DNA of 64,000 bases from BQOK01 sp048388525 (GTDB lineage: Bacteria > Bacillota > Clostridia > Oscillospirales > Ruminococcaceae), in the NCBI RefSeq assembly GCF_048388525.1, contig NZ_DBGCTQ010000107.1, forward strand, positions 23,975 through 87,974, in the 5' to 3' direction. Positions 15,371 through 24,903 of the stretch are shown piece by piece. The notes beneath the pieces were generated by a model. It made no database searches and was not told the DNA's origin. It saw only the letters and a list, made by a program, of their open reading frames with translations. Position 1 is the first letter of the stretch, and every line of letters begins with the position of its first letter. The translations under genes were made by a program, and so were the position numbers.

Positions 15371-16036
15371 ATGCATCAGCTTGAGACCGTGATCGGTTAC
15401 ACCTTTAAGGAGCCGAAGCTGCTGGAGACGGCGCTCACCCACACCAGCTATGCCAACGAGTCGAAAACGCCCATCCACCATAACGAGCGGCTGGAGTTTT
15501 TGGGCGACAGCGTGCTTTCCATTGTGGTGGCGGATCATCTGTTCCACCAGTGGAAGGATCGCCCGGAGGGCGAGCTGACCCGCGCGCGGGCCAGCCTGGT
15601 GTGCGAGAGCGCCCTGTTCGAGTTTGCCAAGGAGATCGACCTGGGGCGCTTTCTGCGCCTGGGCCGGGGAGAGGAGCGGGGCGGCGGCCGCACGCGGCCG
15701 AGCGTTGTGTCGGACGCGTTTGAGGCGCTGATCGCCGCCTTGTACCTGGACGGCGGCATAGAAACGGCGCGGGCGTTCATTCTGCCCTTTATCACCGAGG
15801 GCAAGACCGCCGAGGCGGACTACAAAACGCAGCTGCAGGAGGTCATTCAGCAGAACCCCGAGGAGCGCCTGCGCTATGAAGTGGAGGGCGAGGAAGGGCC
15901 GGATCACGACAAGCACTTCAAAATGGCCGTGTACCTGAACTCGAACCTGATGGGCCGGGGCGAGGGCCACAGCAAAAAGGCCGCCGAGCAGGCCGCCGCC
16001 AAGGAGGCGCTGCGCCTGATGGGCCTGGTGGAGTGA
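15371..16036 (+). CDS. rnc: Ribonuclease III
   Basis: The 221-residue enzyme cuts double-stranded RNA in rRNA precursors and regulatory RNAs. The signature NERLEFLGDSVLS (about residues 38-50) carries acidic metal ligands Glu42 and Asp46; the second acidic pair is in SDAFEALIAALYLDGG. A double-stranded-RNA binding domain fills residues 150-221, ending KKAAEQAAAKEALRLMGL. GGGAGG precedes the ATG. It stands next to smc and ftsY as in many Bacillota. The perfect 11-bp hairpin just upstream could be a substrate for autoregulation. Confidence 0.96.
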   Translation: MHQLETVIGYTFKEPKLLETALTHTSYANESKTPIHHNERLEFLGDSVLSIVVADHLFHQWKDRPEGELTRARASLVCESALFEFAKEIDLGRFLRLGRGEERGGGRTRPSVVSDAFEALIAALYLDGGIETARAFILPFITEGKTAEADYKTQLQEVIQQNPEERLRYEVEGEEGPDHDKHFKMAVYLNSNLMGRGEGHSKKAAEQAAAKEALRLMGLVE

Positions 16037-16128
16037 GGGGCGGGCGCCCGGGCGGCATGGCACCGGAGGCCCCGGCGGCATGCCGCCTGCGCACACGCCA
16101 CAGGGAGAAGTTTGATGGGAGTTAGGCA

Positions 16129-19100
16129 ATGGTATTAAAGGAACTGGAAATACAGGGCTTCAAGAGCTTCCCGGACCGCACCAAGGTCAGGATCGGCCAG
16201 GGCATCACCGCGGTGGTGGGGCCCAACGGTTCGGGCAAGAGCAATATTTCCGACGCCATCCGCTGGGTGCTGGGCGAGACAAGCTCCAAGCAGCTGCGGG
16301 GCGCGGGCAAGATGGAGGACGTGATCTTCGGCGGGACCCAGCAGCGGGGCGCCATGGGCTTTGCCGCGGTGAACCTGACGGTGGACAACTCGGACCGGCG
16401 CATCGACGTGGACGCGGACGAGGTGGTGATCGGCCGCAAATACTACCGCTCGGGGGAGAGCGAATACTCGATCAACGGCCAGAACGTGCGGCTGAAGGAC
16501 ATTTACGAGCTGTTTTTGGACACGGGCCTCGGGAGGGACGGCTACTCGATCATCGGACAGGGCCGCATTGCGGAGATCGTGGGCGCAAAGAGCAATGAGC
16601 GCCGGGAAATTTTTGAGGAGGCCAGCGGCATTGCCAAATACCGCTACCGCAAAAATGAAGCGGAACGGCGCCTGGCCTCGGCCGAGGACAACCTGGCCCG
16701 GCTGCGGGACATCCTGGATGAGCTGGAGGCCCGGGTGGGGCCGCTGGAAAAGGAGAGCAAAAAGGCAGAGCAGTTTTTGGAGCTTTCGGCCCGGCGCAAG
16801 GAGCTGGAGGTGACCCTTTGGGTGGACGGCGTGCGCCGCGCCAAGGACACGGTGCGCGAGCAGCAGCGCCGCTATGAGACCGCCCAGGCGGATTACGACA
16901 GCCTGACCGCCGAGATCGAGGGCATCGACGCAGAGACCGAGGACATCCGCGCCCAGATGCAGCGCCTGACCGTAGAGGTGGAGCGCTGCAATGCCGAGAT
17001 CCGCGCCATCACGGAAGAGATGGCGGGCGCCGACAGCCAGATCGCGGTGCTGCAGAATGACATTGCCCACAATGAGGCGACCGCGGCGGACCTGAGCGGC
17101 CAGATCGAGCAGGCGAGCCTGGGGCGCAAAGAGCTGCACCAGGAGATCGCCCAGCACAAGGAGGCCATTGCCGGGCTGGAAGGGGAGATCGCCCGGCTGG
17201 ACGCCCGGCTGGCGGAGCTGGACGGGCTTTTGCAGAAGATCCAGGCGGAGAGCGAAGCCACCGGCGAGCGCCGGGGGGCGGTGACCGGCGCGCTGGCCGG
17301 CCTGACCGAGCGGCAGACCGCCGCCAAGGTGAAAGCGGCCGGCTGCAAGAGCGCCGCCGACACCGCAGCCGAGCGGCTGACGGCGGTGAAAGCCGAGCAG
17401 GAAAAGAGCGGCGAAACCCTTGCGGGCCTTGCGGCGGAGCAGGCGGATACCCGCACTTATCTGACCGGGGTGGAAGAAAATGTGACCCGGCTGGAAAACA
17501 TTAAAAACGGCCTGGAAATGAAGCTGGCCAGCCGTAAAAAACAGCTGGACGAGGCGGACGCCGCCGAGCAGCAGGCCAGCCGGCAGCTGGAAGCGGCACA
17601 GCAGCGCCTGCAGGTGCTGGGAGACCTGGAACGCAACATGGACGGGTACCAGCAGAGCGTGAAGACCGTGATGCGCGCGGCGCAGAACCGGAGGCTGCGG
17701 GGCATCATCGGCCCGGTGAGCAGCATCCTGACCGTGGAGCCCGGGTACGAGATGGCCATTGAGACCGCGCTGGGCTTTGCGCTGCAGAACATCGTGGTGG
17801 AGGGTGAGACGGCGGCCAAGGCGGCCATCGCCTTTTTGCGGGACGAAAAGGCCGGCCGGGCCACCTTCTTGCCGCTGGACACGGTGAAGGGCACCCACTT
17901 TGACGCCGCGCGCCTTTCGGGCAGCGCACGGGTGGCCTCGGGCCTTGTGAAGTACGACAAAAAGTACGACAACATTGTGGCGAATCTGCTGGGGCGCATC
18001 GTTGTGGTGGACGACATCAACGAGGCCTCGCGGGTGGCGCGGGCGCTGGACTACCGCAACCGGGTGGTCACGGCGGACGGGCAGGTGATCAATGCGGGCG
18101 GCTCGTTCACCGGCGGCAGCGTTTCCCGCTCGGCGGGGCTGTTCAGCCGCAAGCAGGAGATGGAGGAGCTGCGCGCAAAGCTTGAAATCCTGGCAAAAAA
18201 ACAGGCCGCCGCCCAGGAGAACACCGACAGGTGGAAGGCGGAGGTGGACACCCTTTCGGCGCAGCTGACCGCCACAAACAGCGAGGCGATCACCGCCGGG
18301 GGCGACAAGATCCGCGCTGAGATGGAGCTGCGCCGCATTGAGACCGCCCTGAGCCAGGCCCGGGCGGCCGCCCAGCTGCAGGAGGCCGAGGCGGAGAGCC
18401 TGTACGCGCAGATTGAGCAGAACATGAACGAAGGAGCTGCCGCGGCCGCCGAGGAAAAGCGCCTGGCCGCCGAGATCGGGCGGCTGGAAGCGGAACTGAC
18501 CGATCTTTCCGGCAGCGACGACAGCTTTTTGGCGACCCGCAGCCGCCTTTCGGGCGAGTTGAGCGAGGCGCGCATGCAGCGCCTTTCGGCCGAGAAGGAC
18601 CGGGATATGCATCTGGCAGGCATCGGGAGCCTGGAGAGCCGCCATGGCGAGGCGGGCGAGCGCCGCCGCCAGCTGGAAGAGAACATTGCAAGGCTTGCGG
18701 CGCTGAACGCCGGAAGCGCGGCAAAGATCGAGGAGGTGCGCGCCCGCAAGGAGGGCAGCGCCCAGCGCATCCGGGACAAGGAGGCCGAAATCGCGGCGGC
18801 CGCCGGGCGCCGCATGGAGATGGAGGGGTCCATCAGCCAGCAGACCCAGAGGGTGCGGGCCATCACCGACCAGCGGGAGAAGATGAGCCAGGAGATGGCC
18901 CGGCTGGCCGAGCGCAAGGCAAACGCCGAGGTGGAATACGACCAGACCATTGCAAAGCTGTGGGAGGAATACCAGCTGACCATGAGCGACGCCCAGCCCC
19001 TTTGCGTGGAGTTTGAGAGCGTGACCGAGCTGCGCCGCCAGGTGGGCGAGGTGCGCGGCAAAATCCGGAGCCTTGGAAACGTGAACGTGGGCTCCATCGA

Positions 19101-19689
19101 GGAGTACAAAGAGGTGAGCGAGCGGTACGGGTTCCTGGCCGCCCAGGTGCGGGACGTGGAAAAGAGCAAGGCCGAGCTGACCCGCATGATCAATGAGCTG
19201 TCGGGTGAGATGAAGAGCATCTTCGGCGAGAGCTTCAAGCAGATCAACGGCCATTTCGGCCGGATCTTCCACGAGCTGTTCGGCGGGGGCACCGCAAGCC
19301 TGTCACTTTCGGACCCGGACAATGTGCTGGAGAGCGGCATCGACATTCAGGTGGCGCCCCCGGGCAAGGTGATCAAGAACCTGTCCGCCCTTTCGGGCGG
19401 GGAACAGGCGCTGGTGGCCATCAGCATTTACTTTGCCATTCTGGCCGTGAACCCGGCGCCCTTCTGCATCCTGGACGAGATCGAGGCGGCGCTGGACGAC
19501 GTGAACGTGGTGCGCTATGCCCAGTACCTGCGCCGCATTACCGGCGACACCCAGTTCATTGTGATCACCCACCGCCGGGGCACCATGGAAGCGGCGGACG
19601 TATTGTACGGCGTGACCATGCAGCAGGACGGCGTGTCGAAGCTGCTGCGCCTTGATTTGGATCAGGTGGACGCTTCGCTGGTATCGTGA
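16129..19689 (+). CDS. smc: Chromosome partition protein SMC
   Basis: The 1186-residue condensin ATPase has the Walker A motif GPNGSGKSN at residues 31-39, a long N-terminal coiled coil, a hinge domain roughly at 515-680 (RGIIGPVSSILTVEPGYEMAIETALG, then GGSFTGGSVSR), a second coiled coil, and C-terminal signature LSGGEQALVAISIYF with Walker B ILDEIEAALDD. It compacts and segregates the chromosome together with ScpA and ScpB, which are not in this window. Spacing to rnc is about 90 bases; ftsY follows by about 50. Confidence 0.97.
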   Translation: MVLKELEIQGFKSFPDRTKVRIGQGITAVVGPNGSGKSNISDAIRWVLGETSSKQLRGAGKMEDVIFGGTQQRGAMGFAAVNLTVDNSDRRIDVDADEVVIGRKYYRSGESEYSINGQNVRLKDIYELFLDTGLGRDGYSIIGQGRIAEIVGAKSNERREIFEEASGIAKYRYRKNEAERRLASAEDNLARLRDILDELEARVGPLEKESKKAEQFLELSARRKELEVTLWVDGVRRAKDTVREQQRRYETAQADYDSLTAEIEGIDAETEDIRAQMQRLTVEVERCNAEIRAITEEMAGADSQIAVLQNDIAHNEATAADLSGQIEQASLGRKELHQEIAQHKEAIAGLEGEIARLDARLAELDGLLQKIQAESEATGERRGAVTGALAGLTERQTAAKVKAAGCKSAADTAAERLTAVKAEQEKSGETLAGLAAEQADTRTYLTGVEENVTRLENIKNGLEMKLASRKKQLDEADAAEQQASRQLEAAQQRLQVLGDLERNMDGYQQSVKTVMRAAQNRRLRGIIGPVSSILTVEPGYEMAIETALGFALQNIVVEGETAAKAAIAFLRDEKAGRATFLPLDTVKGTHFDAARLSGSARVASGLVKYDKKYDNIVANLLGRIVVVDDINEASRVARALDYRNRVVTADGQVINAGGSFTGGSVSRSAGLFSRKQEMEELRAKLEILAKKQAAAQENTDRWKAEVDTLSAQLTATNSEAITAGGDKIRAEMELRRIETALSQARAAAQLQEAEAESLYAQIEQNMNEGAAAAAEEKRLAAEIGRLEAELTDLSGSDDSFLATRSRLSGELSEARMQRLSAEKDRDMHLAGIGSLESRHGEAGERRRQLEENIARLAALNAGSAAKIEEVRARKEGSAQRIRDKEAEIAAAAGRRMEMEGSISQQTQRVRAITDQREKMSQEMARLAERKANAEVEYDQTIAKLWEEYQLTMSDAQPLCVEFESVTELRRQVGEVRGKIRSLGNVNVGSIEEYKEVSERYGFLAAQVRDVEKSKAELTRMINELSGEMKSIFGESFKQINGHFGRIFHELFGGGTASLSLSDPDNVLESGIDIQVAPPGKVIKNLSALSGGEQALVAISIYFAILAVNPAPFCILDEIEAALDDVNVVRYAQYLRRITGDTQFIVITHRRGTMEAADVLYGVTMQQDGVSKLLRLDLDQVDASLVS

Positions 19690-19740
19690 GCGGGCGCGAA
19701 AAACGACCGAGATAGATTGAGATACATGAGGTAACAAGCC

Positions 19741-20658
19741 ATGGGACTTTTCAGCCGCAAAGAGAAGATGGACGAGGGACTGGCCAAGACCCGCAAGGGC
19801 TTTTTTGCCGGAATCCTGGATATGATGAACGCGGGCGAGATCGACGATTCTTTTTACGATGATCTGGAGGAACAGCTGATCCTGGCCGACACCGGCGCCG
19901 ATGAAGCCGCGCGCCTGGTGGAGGCCCTGCGGGAGGCGGTGCGCCGCCGGCACATCAAAACAGCCGACGACGCGATCGCCGCGCTGAAGGAGATCATCTG
20001 CGCCGAGCTGGAGCCGGAGGGGGAATTGGACCTTGCGGGCCGGCCGGCGGTGATCCTGGTGATCGGCGTGAACGGCGTGGGCAAGACCACCAGCATTGCA
20101 AAGCTGGCAAAGCTGTATAAAGAGCAGGGCAAACGGGTGCTGCTGGCCGCGGGGGACACCTTCCGGGCGGCGGCGGCGGAGCAGCTTTCCATCTGGGCGG
20201 AGCGGGTGGAGGTGCCCATTGTGAAGCACAGCGAGGGGGCCGACCCCGCGGCGGTGGTGTTTGACGCCGTGCAGTCCGCCGCGGCGCGGGGATACGATCT
20301 TGTGATTTGCGACACCGCGGGCCGCCTGCACAACAAGCAGAACCTGATGAACGAGCTGACCAAGATCAGCCGCAGCGTGACCAAGGCCTGCCCCGCCGCC
20401 AGCGTGGAAACCCTGCTGGTGCTGGACGCTATTACCGGGCAGAACGCCATCAGCCAGGCCGCGCAGTTTATCAGCGCGGCGGGGGCCACCGGGATCATCC
20501 TGACAAAGCTGGACGGGACCGCCAAGGGCGGCGCGGTGATCAGCGTGAAGCAGAAGCTGGGCCTGCCTGTGCGCTTTGTGGGCGTGGGCGAGGGGATGGA
20601 CGACCTGATGGAGTTCAGCGCCGAGGATTTTGCAAACGCGCTGTTTGCCGAGGCCTGA
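19741..20658 (+). CDS. ftsY: Signal recognition particle receptor FtsY
   Basis: The 305-residue GTPase docks SRP-ribosome complexes at the membrane. A short N domain is followed by the G domain with P-loop GVNGVGKTT (about 109-117), DTAGRLHNKQNL and TKLDGTAKGG. The long acidic A domain of enterobacterial FtsY is absent, as is normal for Bacillota; the basic amphipathic start MGLFSRKEKM may aid membrane contact. It follows smc in the usual order. Confidence 0.97.
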   Translation: MGLFSRKEKMDEGLAKTRKGFFAGILDMMNAGEIDDSFYDDLEEQLILADTGADEAARLVEALREAVRRRHIKTADDAIAALKEIICAELEPEGELDLAGRPAVILVIGVNGVGKTTSIAKLAKLYKEQGKRVLLAAGDTFRAAAAEQLSIWAERVEVPIVKHSEGADPAAVVFDAVQSAAARGYDLVICDTAGRLHNKQNLMNELTKISRSVTKACPAASVETLLVLDAITGQNAISQAAQFISAAGATGIILTKLDGTAKGGAVISVKQKLGLPVRFVGVGEGMDDLMEFSAEDFANALFAEA

Positions 20659-20695
20659 CCGGACGACACGTTTTGAGACAAAAAGGAGATACGCG

Positions 20696-21454
20696 ATGCT
20701 GATCTGTGCCGCCACCGGCAATGCCGGCAAGCTGAAGGAGATCCGGCGCATTTTGGAGGCCCAGGGCCATACGGTCAAAAGCCAGAAGGAGCTGGGCATT
20801 ACCCTGGAGCCGGAGGAAACCGGCGCGACCTTTGCCGAAAACGCCCTGATCAAGGCAAGAGCCATCTGCGAGGCATGCGGCCTGCCCACCCTGGCCGACG
20901 ACTCGGGCCTGGCGGTGGAGGCGCTGGACGGCGCACCGGGCGTTTACAGCGCCCGCTACTGCGGAGTGCACGGCGACGACGAGGCCAACAACGACAAGCT
21001 GCTGGCGGCGCTGGAAAAAGTGCCCGCAGAGCGGCGGGACGCCAAATTTGTGAGCGCCGTGTGCTTTTACCTGCCCGGCGGCAGGCATATCACCTTTCAC
21101 GGCGAGTGCCCGGGCCGGGTGGGCTTTGTGCGCCGGGGAGAAAACGGTTTTGGTTACGACCCGCTGTTTGTGCCCCGGTTTGTGGGCCTTGCGGGGAATG
21201 GTGCGCGCCCGAACACCGAGGGCCGCACCTATGCCGAGCTGGAAGCGTGGGAAAAGGACGCCATCAGCCACAGGGGCGCCGCCATGCGCCTTTTGGACGA
21301 GCGCCTGGCCGATTTTTTGGCCGGGCCGGGGGAGCCCGAAGCCTGTGTGTTGGCGCGGAGCGTGGGCGCTACCATTGTGGAGATCGATGACAGCCTGGGC
21401 TTTGAACGGGACGAAAAATTCGACGGGGACAAACTCACCCGGAGCCTGCGCTGA
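20696..21454 (+). CDS. rdgB: XTP/dITP diphosphatase (RdgB/HAM1 family) with C-terminal extension
   Basis: The enzyme hydrolyses non-canonical purine triphosphates (dITP, XTP) to keep them out of DNA. Motifs: ATGNAGKLKEI at the start, TFAENALIKA, LADDSGLAVEALDG, GFGYDPLFVP and ISHRG. AAAGGAG lies 7 bases before the ATG at 20696. At 252 residues it is about 45-50 longer than usual: some 40 residues after the SHRG region (ending EKFDGDKLTRSLR) have no counterpart in the enzymes I know. The core is intact, so activity is expected. Confidence 0.93.
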   Translation: MLICAATGNAGKLKEIRRILEAQGHTVKSQKELGITLEPEETGATFAENALIKARAICEACGLPTLADDSGLAVEALDGAPGVYSARYCGVHGDDEANNDKLLAALEKVPAERRDAKFVSAVCFYLPGGRHITFHGECPGRVGFVRRGENGFGYDPLFVPRFVGLAGNGARPNTEGRTYAELEAWEKDAISHRGAAMRLLDERLADFLAGPGEPEACVLARSVGATIVEIDDSLGFERDEKFDGDKLTRSLR

Positions 21455-21495
21455 AAAGCGCGGGGTTTGAGGGGATAAAAAGGAGAAACAAGTTT

Positions 21496-21789
21496 ATGCT
21501 TACAAGCAAACAGCGCGCCGCGCTGCGCAGGGCCGCCAACGGCCTGGATCCCGTGTTCCAGGTGGGCAAGGGCGAGATCGACGAGGGGCTGATAAAATCC
21601 ACCGCTGACTGCCTGGCCGCCCGGGAGCTGATTAAAATGAAAGTTCTGGAAACCAGCCTATACACCGCCAGAGAGGCAGCCGCCCTGCTGGCGGAAAAAA
21701 CAGGCGCCGACGTGGTGCAGGTGATCGGCTCGAAGTTTGTGCTTTTTTTGAAAAAGCGCAAGGATTCGGCCTTTGACGGGCTGTTGTGA
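21496..21789 (+). CDS. yhbY: YhbY/CRM-domain RNA-binding protein
   Basis: The 97-residue protein is a single CRM domain: MLTSKQRAALRRAANGLDPVFQVGKGEI and later VVQVIGSKFVLF are typical. It associates with pre-50S ribosomal particles. It is followed by nadD and yqeK, a common Bacillota neighbourhood. Confidence 0.92.
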   Translation: MLTSKQRAALRRAANGLDPVFQVGKGEIDEGLIKSTADCLAARELIKMKVLETSLYTAREAAALLAEKTGADVVQVIGSKFVLFLKKRKDSAFDGLL

Positions 21790-21822
21790 CAGCTCTGAAA
21801 CAAAAAATTTGCAGTTTGCTGC

Positions 21823-21851
21823 TTGAAAAATTGTAACTTTTTTGAAATAAT
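21823..21851 (+). promoter_or_regulatory. Possible promoter before nadD
   Basis: TTGAAA (21823-21828), 17 bases, AATAAT (21846-21851) lie in the only AT-rich gap of this block, about 45 bases before nadD. The match is moderate and there is no other support. Confidence 0.35.
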
Positions 21852-21895
21852 TGAAAAGGGAAAGTCGTTTACACTAGCGTGGAGGGGGGAAAAGG

Positions 21896-22480
21896 ATGAA
21901 GCTGCTGCTGTTCGGCGGCACGTTCGACCCGCCCCACAACGGCCATGTGCACCTTTTGCAGAATGCCATTGCCGCAGTGCGGCCCGACCGGGTGGTGGTG
22001 ATGCCTGCCGGCACGCCGCCCCACAAGGCGGCCAGCGCAACGCCGGCCCGGTGGCGGCTGGAGATGTGCCGCTGCTTTTTGCCGCTGCATGAGAACCTTG
22101 TGGTGAGTGACTGGGAGATAAAAAGGGCGGGCAAGAGCTACACGGTGGACACCCTGGCCATGCTGCGGCGGGAATACCCGGATGCAGAGCTGTTTTTGTG
22201 CCTGGGCAGCGACATGCTGACCAGCTTTACCGAGTGGCGGGATTGGCAGACGATTTTAAAAAGCGCCGCGCTGGTGGTGCAGAGCCGCACAGAGGGGGAC
22301 GACCCGGAGCTGCAGGCGGCGGCCCGCGCACTGGAGCCCTACGGGGGGCGGGTAATCTTTACCCGCGCGCCCGCGGTGGAGCTGGCCTCCAGCGACGTGC
22401 GGGCCGGCCGCCTGCCGGACGGGGCGCTGCCGCCCCTGGTGGCCGAAGCTGCCCGCAAGCATCACTTATATGGAAGGTGA
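21896..22480 (+). CDS. nadD: Nicotinate-nucleotide adenylyltransferase
   Basis: The 194-residue enzyme makes deamido-NAD from nicotinate mononucleotide and ATP. The nucleotidyltransferase motif GGTFDPPHNGHVHL is at residues 7-20 and the C-terminal SSDVR motif (ASSDVRAGRLPDG) matches the ISSTxxR family motif. The ribosome site is AAAGG close to the ATG, with GGAGGGGGG slightly further upstream. yqeK follows directly. Confidence 0.95.
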   Translation: MKLLLFGGTFDPPHNGHVHLLQNAIAAVRPDRVVVMPAGTPPHKAASATPARWRLEMCRCFLPLHENLVVSDWEIKRAGKSYTVDTLAMLRREYPDAELFLCLGSDMLTSFTEWRDWQTILKSAALVVQSRTEGDDPELQAAARALEPYGGRVIFTRAPAVELASSDVRAGRLPDGALPPLVAEAARKHHLYGR

Positions 22481-22484
22481 ACCG

Positions 22485-23072
22485 ATGGAGTATTCCGAGG
22501 CAGAGCGCATGGTGCGCGCCGCGCTTTCCAAAAAGCGCTACGCCCACACCTGCAATGTGAAGGAGGCCGCCGTGAAGCTGGCCCGAAGCTATGGGGCGGA
22601 CCCGGAAAAGGCGGCCCTGGCGGCTATGCTGCACGATGCGGTGAAAGAGCGGCCCAAGGCCGAGCTGTTGCAGATCCTGCGCGGGAATGCTATAATAGCG
22701 GGGAATGCCGCAGGGAGCCCCGCGCCGGTGTGGCATGGGCCCTGTGCGGCTATTCTGGCAAAGACGCAGTGGGGAGTGGACGACCCGGAGGTACTGGACG
22801 CGATCCGGTACCACACCACCGGCCGCGCCGGGATGACGAAAATGGACAAGATCCTGTATCTGGCCGACATGATCAGCGCCGAGCGGGATTACCCGGAGGT
22901 GGGCGAATTGCGCGCGCTTGCCGTGGAGAATCTGGACGCCGCGGTGCTGCAGGCCGTGCGATACAATATACGCTGGATGGAGGAGTGCGGCAAGACCATT
23001 GACCCGCTCTCCCGCGAGGCGCTGGAAGACCTGGAGCGCAGCGCCCAGGCCCAAAAGAATACGGAGGATTGA
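22485..23072 (+). CDS. yqeK: YqeK-type HD phosphohydrolase (diadenosine tetraphosphatase)
   Basis: The 195-residue HD-domain protein shows YAHTCNVKEAAVKLA, the metal motif LHDAVKE, a conserved IRYHTTG and LYLADMISAERDY, the YqeK pattern. Family members split Ap4A symmetrically to ADP. The ATG at 22485 has GGAAGGTG 5 bases upstream. It starts 4 bases after nadD and ends 3 bases before the LCP gene, so it lies in a tight operon with rsfS downstream, a widely conserved set. Confidence 0.92.
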   Translation: MEYSEAERMVRAALSKKRYAHTCNVKEAAVKLARSYGADPEKAALAAMLHDAVKERPKAELLQILRGNAIIAGNAAGSPAPVWHGPCAAILAKTQWGVDDPEVLDAIRYHTTGRAGMTKMDKILYLADMISAERDYPEVGELRALAVENLDAAVLQAVRYNIRWMEECGKTIDPLSREALEDLERSAQAQKNTED

Positions 23073-23075
23073 CCC

Positions 23076-24359
23076 ATGAATGAACCCAAACAGCCCAGAA
23101 GGCTGAATACCTCGGCCGCGAATCACAGCGGCAGCGCCCCGCGGCCCGCGGCCCCTGCCGGCCAGCGCAAGATCAACCGGAGCGGGGCCGCGCCCGCGCC
23201 CCAGCGACCGGCCCAGAGCCAGCGAACCGCGCCGAGGGGGGCCTACCGGGCGCCCGCGGCCGGGAGCGGGGTGCAGAGCGGCAGCCACACGGCGCCCCGC
23301 CGCAAAAAAAAGAACCACACCCTGCGCAATGTGCTGGTGTCGCTTTTGTGCCTGTTCGCGGTAGTGGCGGTGGGCCTGTTCGGCCTGTACAGGTGGGTGG
23401 TGAACAGCATCAGCCCGGAGGGCGGCGCGCCCACCATTAATCAGCTGATCAACACGCCGAACGAATTCAAGGGCGACGTGGTGAACATCCTTGTCTGCGG
23501 CATCGATTACGAGGAGGGCCGCGCCTACTCCAACGACGTGTCCTCGAACGACGGCATGACCGATATGATCATGTACGTGAGCTTTGACGTGAAGAATAAA
23601 AAGATGAACATGCTGCAGATCCCGCGAGATGTCTACGTGGGTACCGATTACAATACCGGCGGTACCGGCAAGATCAACGCGGTGGCTCTGAAAAACAACG
23701 GCATGGAAAGCCTGACCCAGCTCATCTACGACCAGTACAAGCTGCCTGTGGACTATTATGTGACCATCGACATGCAGAGCCTGAAGGAGATCGTGGACCT
23801 GTTCGGCGGCATTGAGGTCTATATTCCCCAGACCATCGAGTACAACGGCAGCAAGCTGGAGCAGGGCCTGCGCAACCTGGACGGCGCTTCCGCCGAGTTC
23901 TTTGTGCGCAACCGCAAGAGCTACGCCCAGGGAGATATTGCCCGGCTGGACATGCAGCGCTATTTCTACCAGGGCCTGTTCAAGCGCATCCGCACCGCCA
24001 CCGTGTGGGATCTGGCAAAGCTTGCGCCTGTGGCCTTAAACTACGTGACCACCGATATCCCCATCGATGAGCTGATCAGCATCGGCGTGAGCTTTTTGAA
24101 GGTGGACAGCGCGGACATTATGCTGTGTAAGGTGCCCACCTTCGGCGCTGCCCAGAAGTACAATGATCAGTACTCGATCCTGGTGTGCGATGTGGGCAAG
24201 ACCACCACCCTGCTGAACGATTATTTCCGCACCTACGGCGGCCCGGTGGAGAGCCTGGATGTGCCGACCCTGACCACCGTGGGCGCCTCGACCGACCCGA
24301 ATGTGCAGTATATGGGCCAGCTTGACACCGAGACCGAGGGCAGCCAGCCGGAGGGGTGA
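23076..24359 (+). CDS. LytR-CpsA-Psr family glycopolymer ligase
   Basis: The 427-residue membrane protein has a Pro/Arg/Ala-rich cytoplasmic region (about 1-80), one transmembrane segment (85-108, NVLVSLLCLFAVVAVGLFGLYRWVV) and an external LCP domain from about 128 (VVNILVCGIDYEEG, DGMTDMIMYVSFD, MLQIPRDVYVGTD). LCP proteins transfer undecaprenyl-linked glycopolymers onto peptidoglycan, so this is a good candidate for attaching the product of the glycan locus at 31-61 kb, although it lies in the yqeK-rsfS block as in many Bacillota. Confidence 0.9.
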   Translation: MNEPKQPRRLNTSAANHSGSAPRPAAPAGQRKINRSGAAPAPQRPAQSQRTAPRGAYRAPAAGSGVQSGSHTAPRRKKKNHTLRNVLVSLLCLFAVVAVGLFGLYRWVVNSISPEGGAPTINQLINTPNEFKGDVVNILVCGIDYEEGRAYSNDVSSNDGMTDMIMYVSFDVKNKKMNMLQIPRDVYVGTDYNTGGTGKINAVALKNNGMESLTQLIYDQYKLPVDYYVTIDMQSLKEIVDLFGGIEVYIPQTIEYNGSKLEQGLRNLDGASAEFFVRNRKSYAQGDIARLDMQRYFYQGLFKRIRTATVWDLAKLAPVALNYVTTDIPIDELISIGVSFLKVDSADIMLCKVPTFGAAQKYNDQYSILVCDVGKTTTLLNDYFRTYGGPVESLDVPTLTTVGASTDPNVQYMGQLDTETEGSQPEG

Positions 24360-24392
24360 GGGCCCGGGATTGAAAGGAGAAACGATTTTTTG

Positions 24393-24767
24393 ATGGAGAG
24401 TTTGCAGCTTGCGACCCGCCTTGCCCAGGCGCTGGACAAGAAGAAAGCCACAGAGGTGAAGGTGCTGAAGGTGCGGGATCTGACCGTGCTGACCGATTAC
24501 TTTGTGATCGCCAGCGGCTCCTCCTCGACCCAGGTGAAAGCCCTGGCAGAGGAGGCGGAGTTCCAGCTGGAGCAGCAGGGGGTAAAGCCCCTGCGCACCG
24601 AGGGCTATGACTCCAAAAGCTGGATTTTGCTGGACTACGGCACGGTGATCGTGCATGTGTTTTACCCCGAGGCCCGGGATTTTTATGATTTGGAGCATCT
24701 GTGGGCCGACGCCGAGGAGTGCCAGGTGGACCTGGAAGCGGGCGGGGACGAAGCGGCGCAGCAGTGA
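24393..24767 (+). CDS. rsfS: Ribosomal silencing factor RsfS
   Basis: The protein of about 124 residues is a single RsfS/Iojap domain: VLKVRDLTVLTDYFVIASGSSSTQVKALAEE, then GYDSKSWILLDYGTVIVHVFYPEARDFYDLEHLW. It binds L14 and blocks subunit joining when nutrients are low. Start choice is uncertain: AGGAG is 10 bases before a TTG at 24390 and 13 before the ATG at 24393. It follows yqeK and the LCP gene as expected. Confidence 0.94.
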   Translation: MESLQLATRLAQALDKKKATEVKVLKVRDLTVLTDYFVIASGSSSTQVKALAEEAEFQLEQQGVKPLRTEGYDSKSWILLDYGTVIVHVFYPEARDFYDLEHLWADAEECQVDLEAGGDEAAQQ

Positions 24768-24782
24768 AGTGAAACGCGAGGA

Positions 24783-24821
24783 GCCAGCCCGGCAGCCCGG
24801 GCTGGCCGCTGCTGTTTTTTT
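24783..24821 (+). terminator. Hairpin and T-run between rsfS and leuS
   Basis: GCCAGCCCGG (24783-24792) pairs perfectly with CCGGGCTGGC (24797-24806); CTGCTG and seven T follow and may pair with CAGCAG further upstream, extending the stem. It probably ends the nadD-rsfS unit. Confidence 0.6.
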
Positions 24822-24903
24822 GCCCGCGCGGGCGCTTTGCCCAAAAGGATGGACAGGCCGGGAATACCCGGCCCGGAAGATAAAAAAGTTGGAGTGATAC
24901 CAG

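Noticed and set aside
16135..19272. Very long open frame on the minus strand opposite smc
   Set aside because: It is fully antisense to a gene with all SMC motifs. High GC removes stop codons in the opposite frames, and its translation is His/Leu/Gly-rich with no domain.
24768..24903. T-box leader before leuS
   Set aside because: The gap is only 136 bases and shows no T-box sequence or specifier loop, just a terminator and short hairpins.
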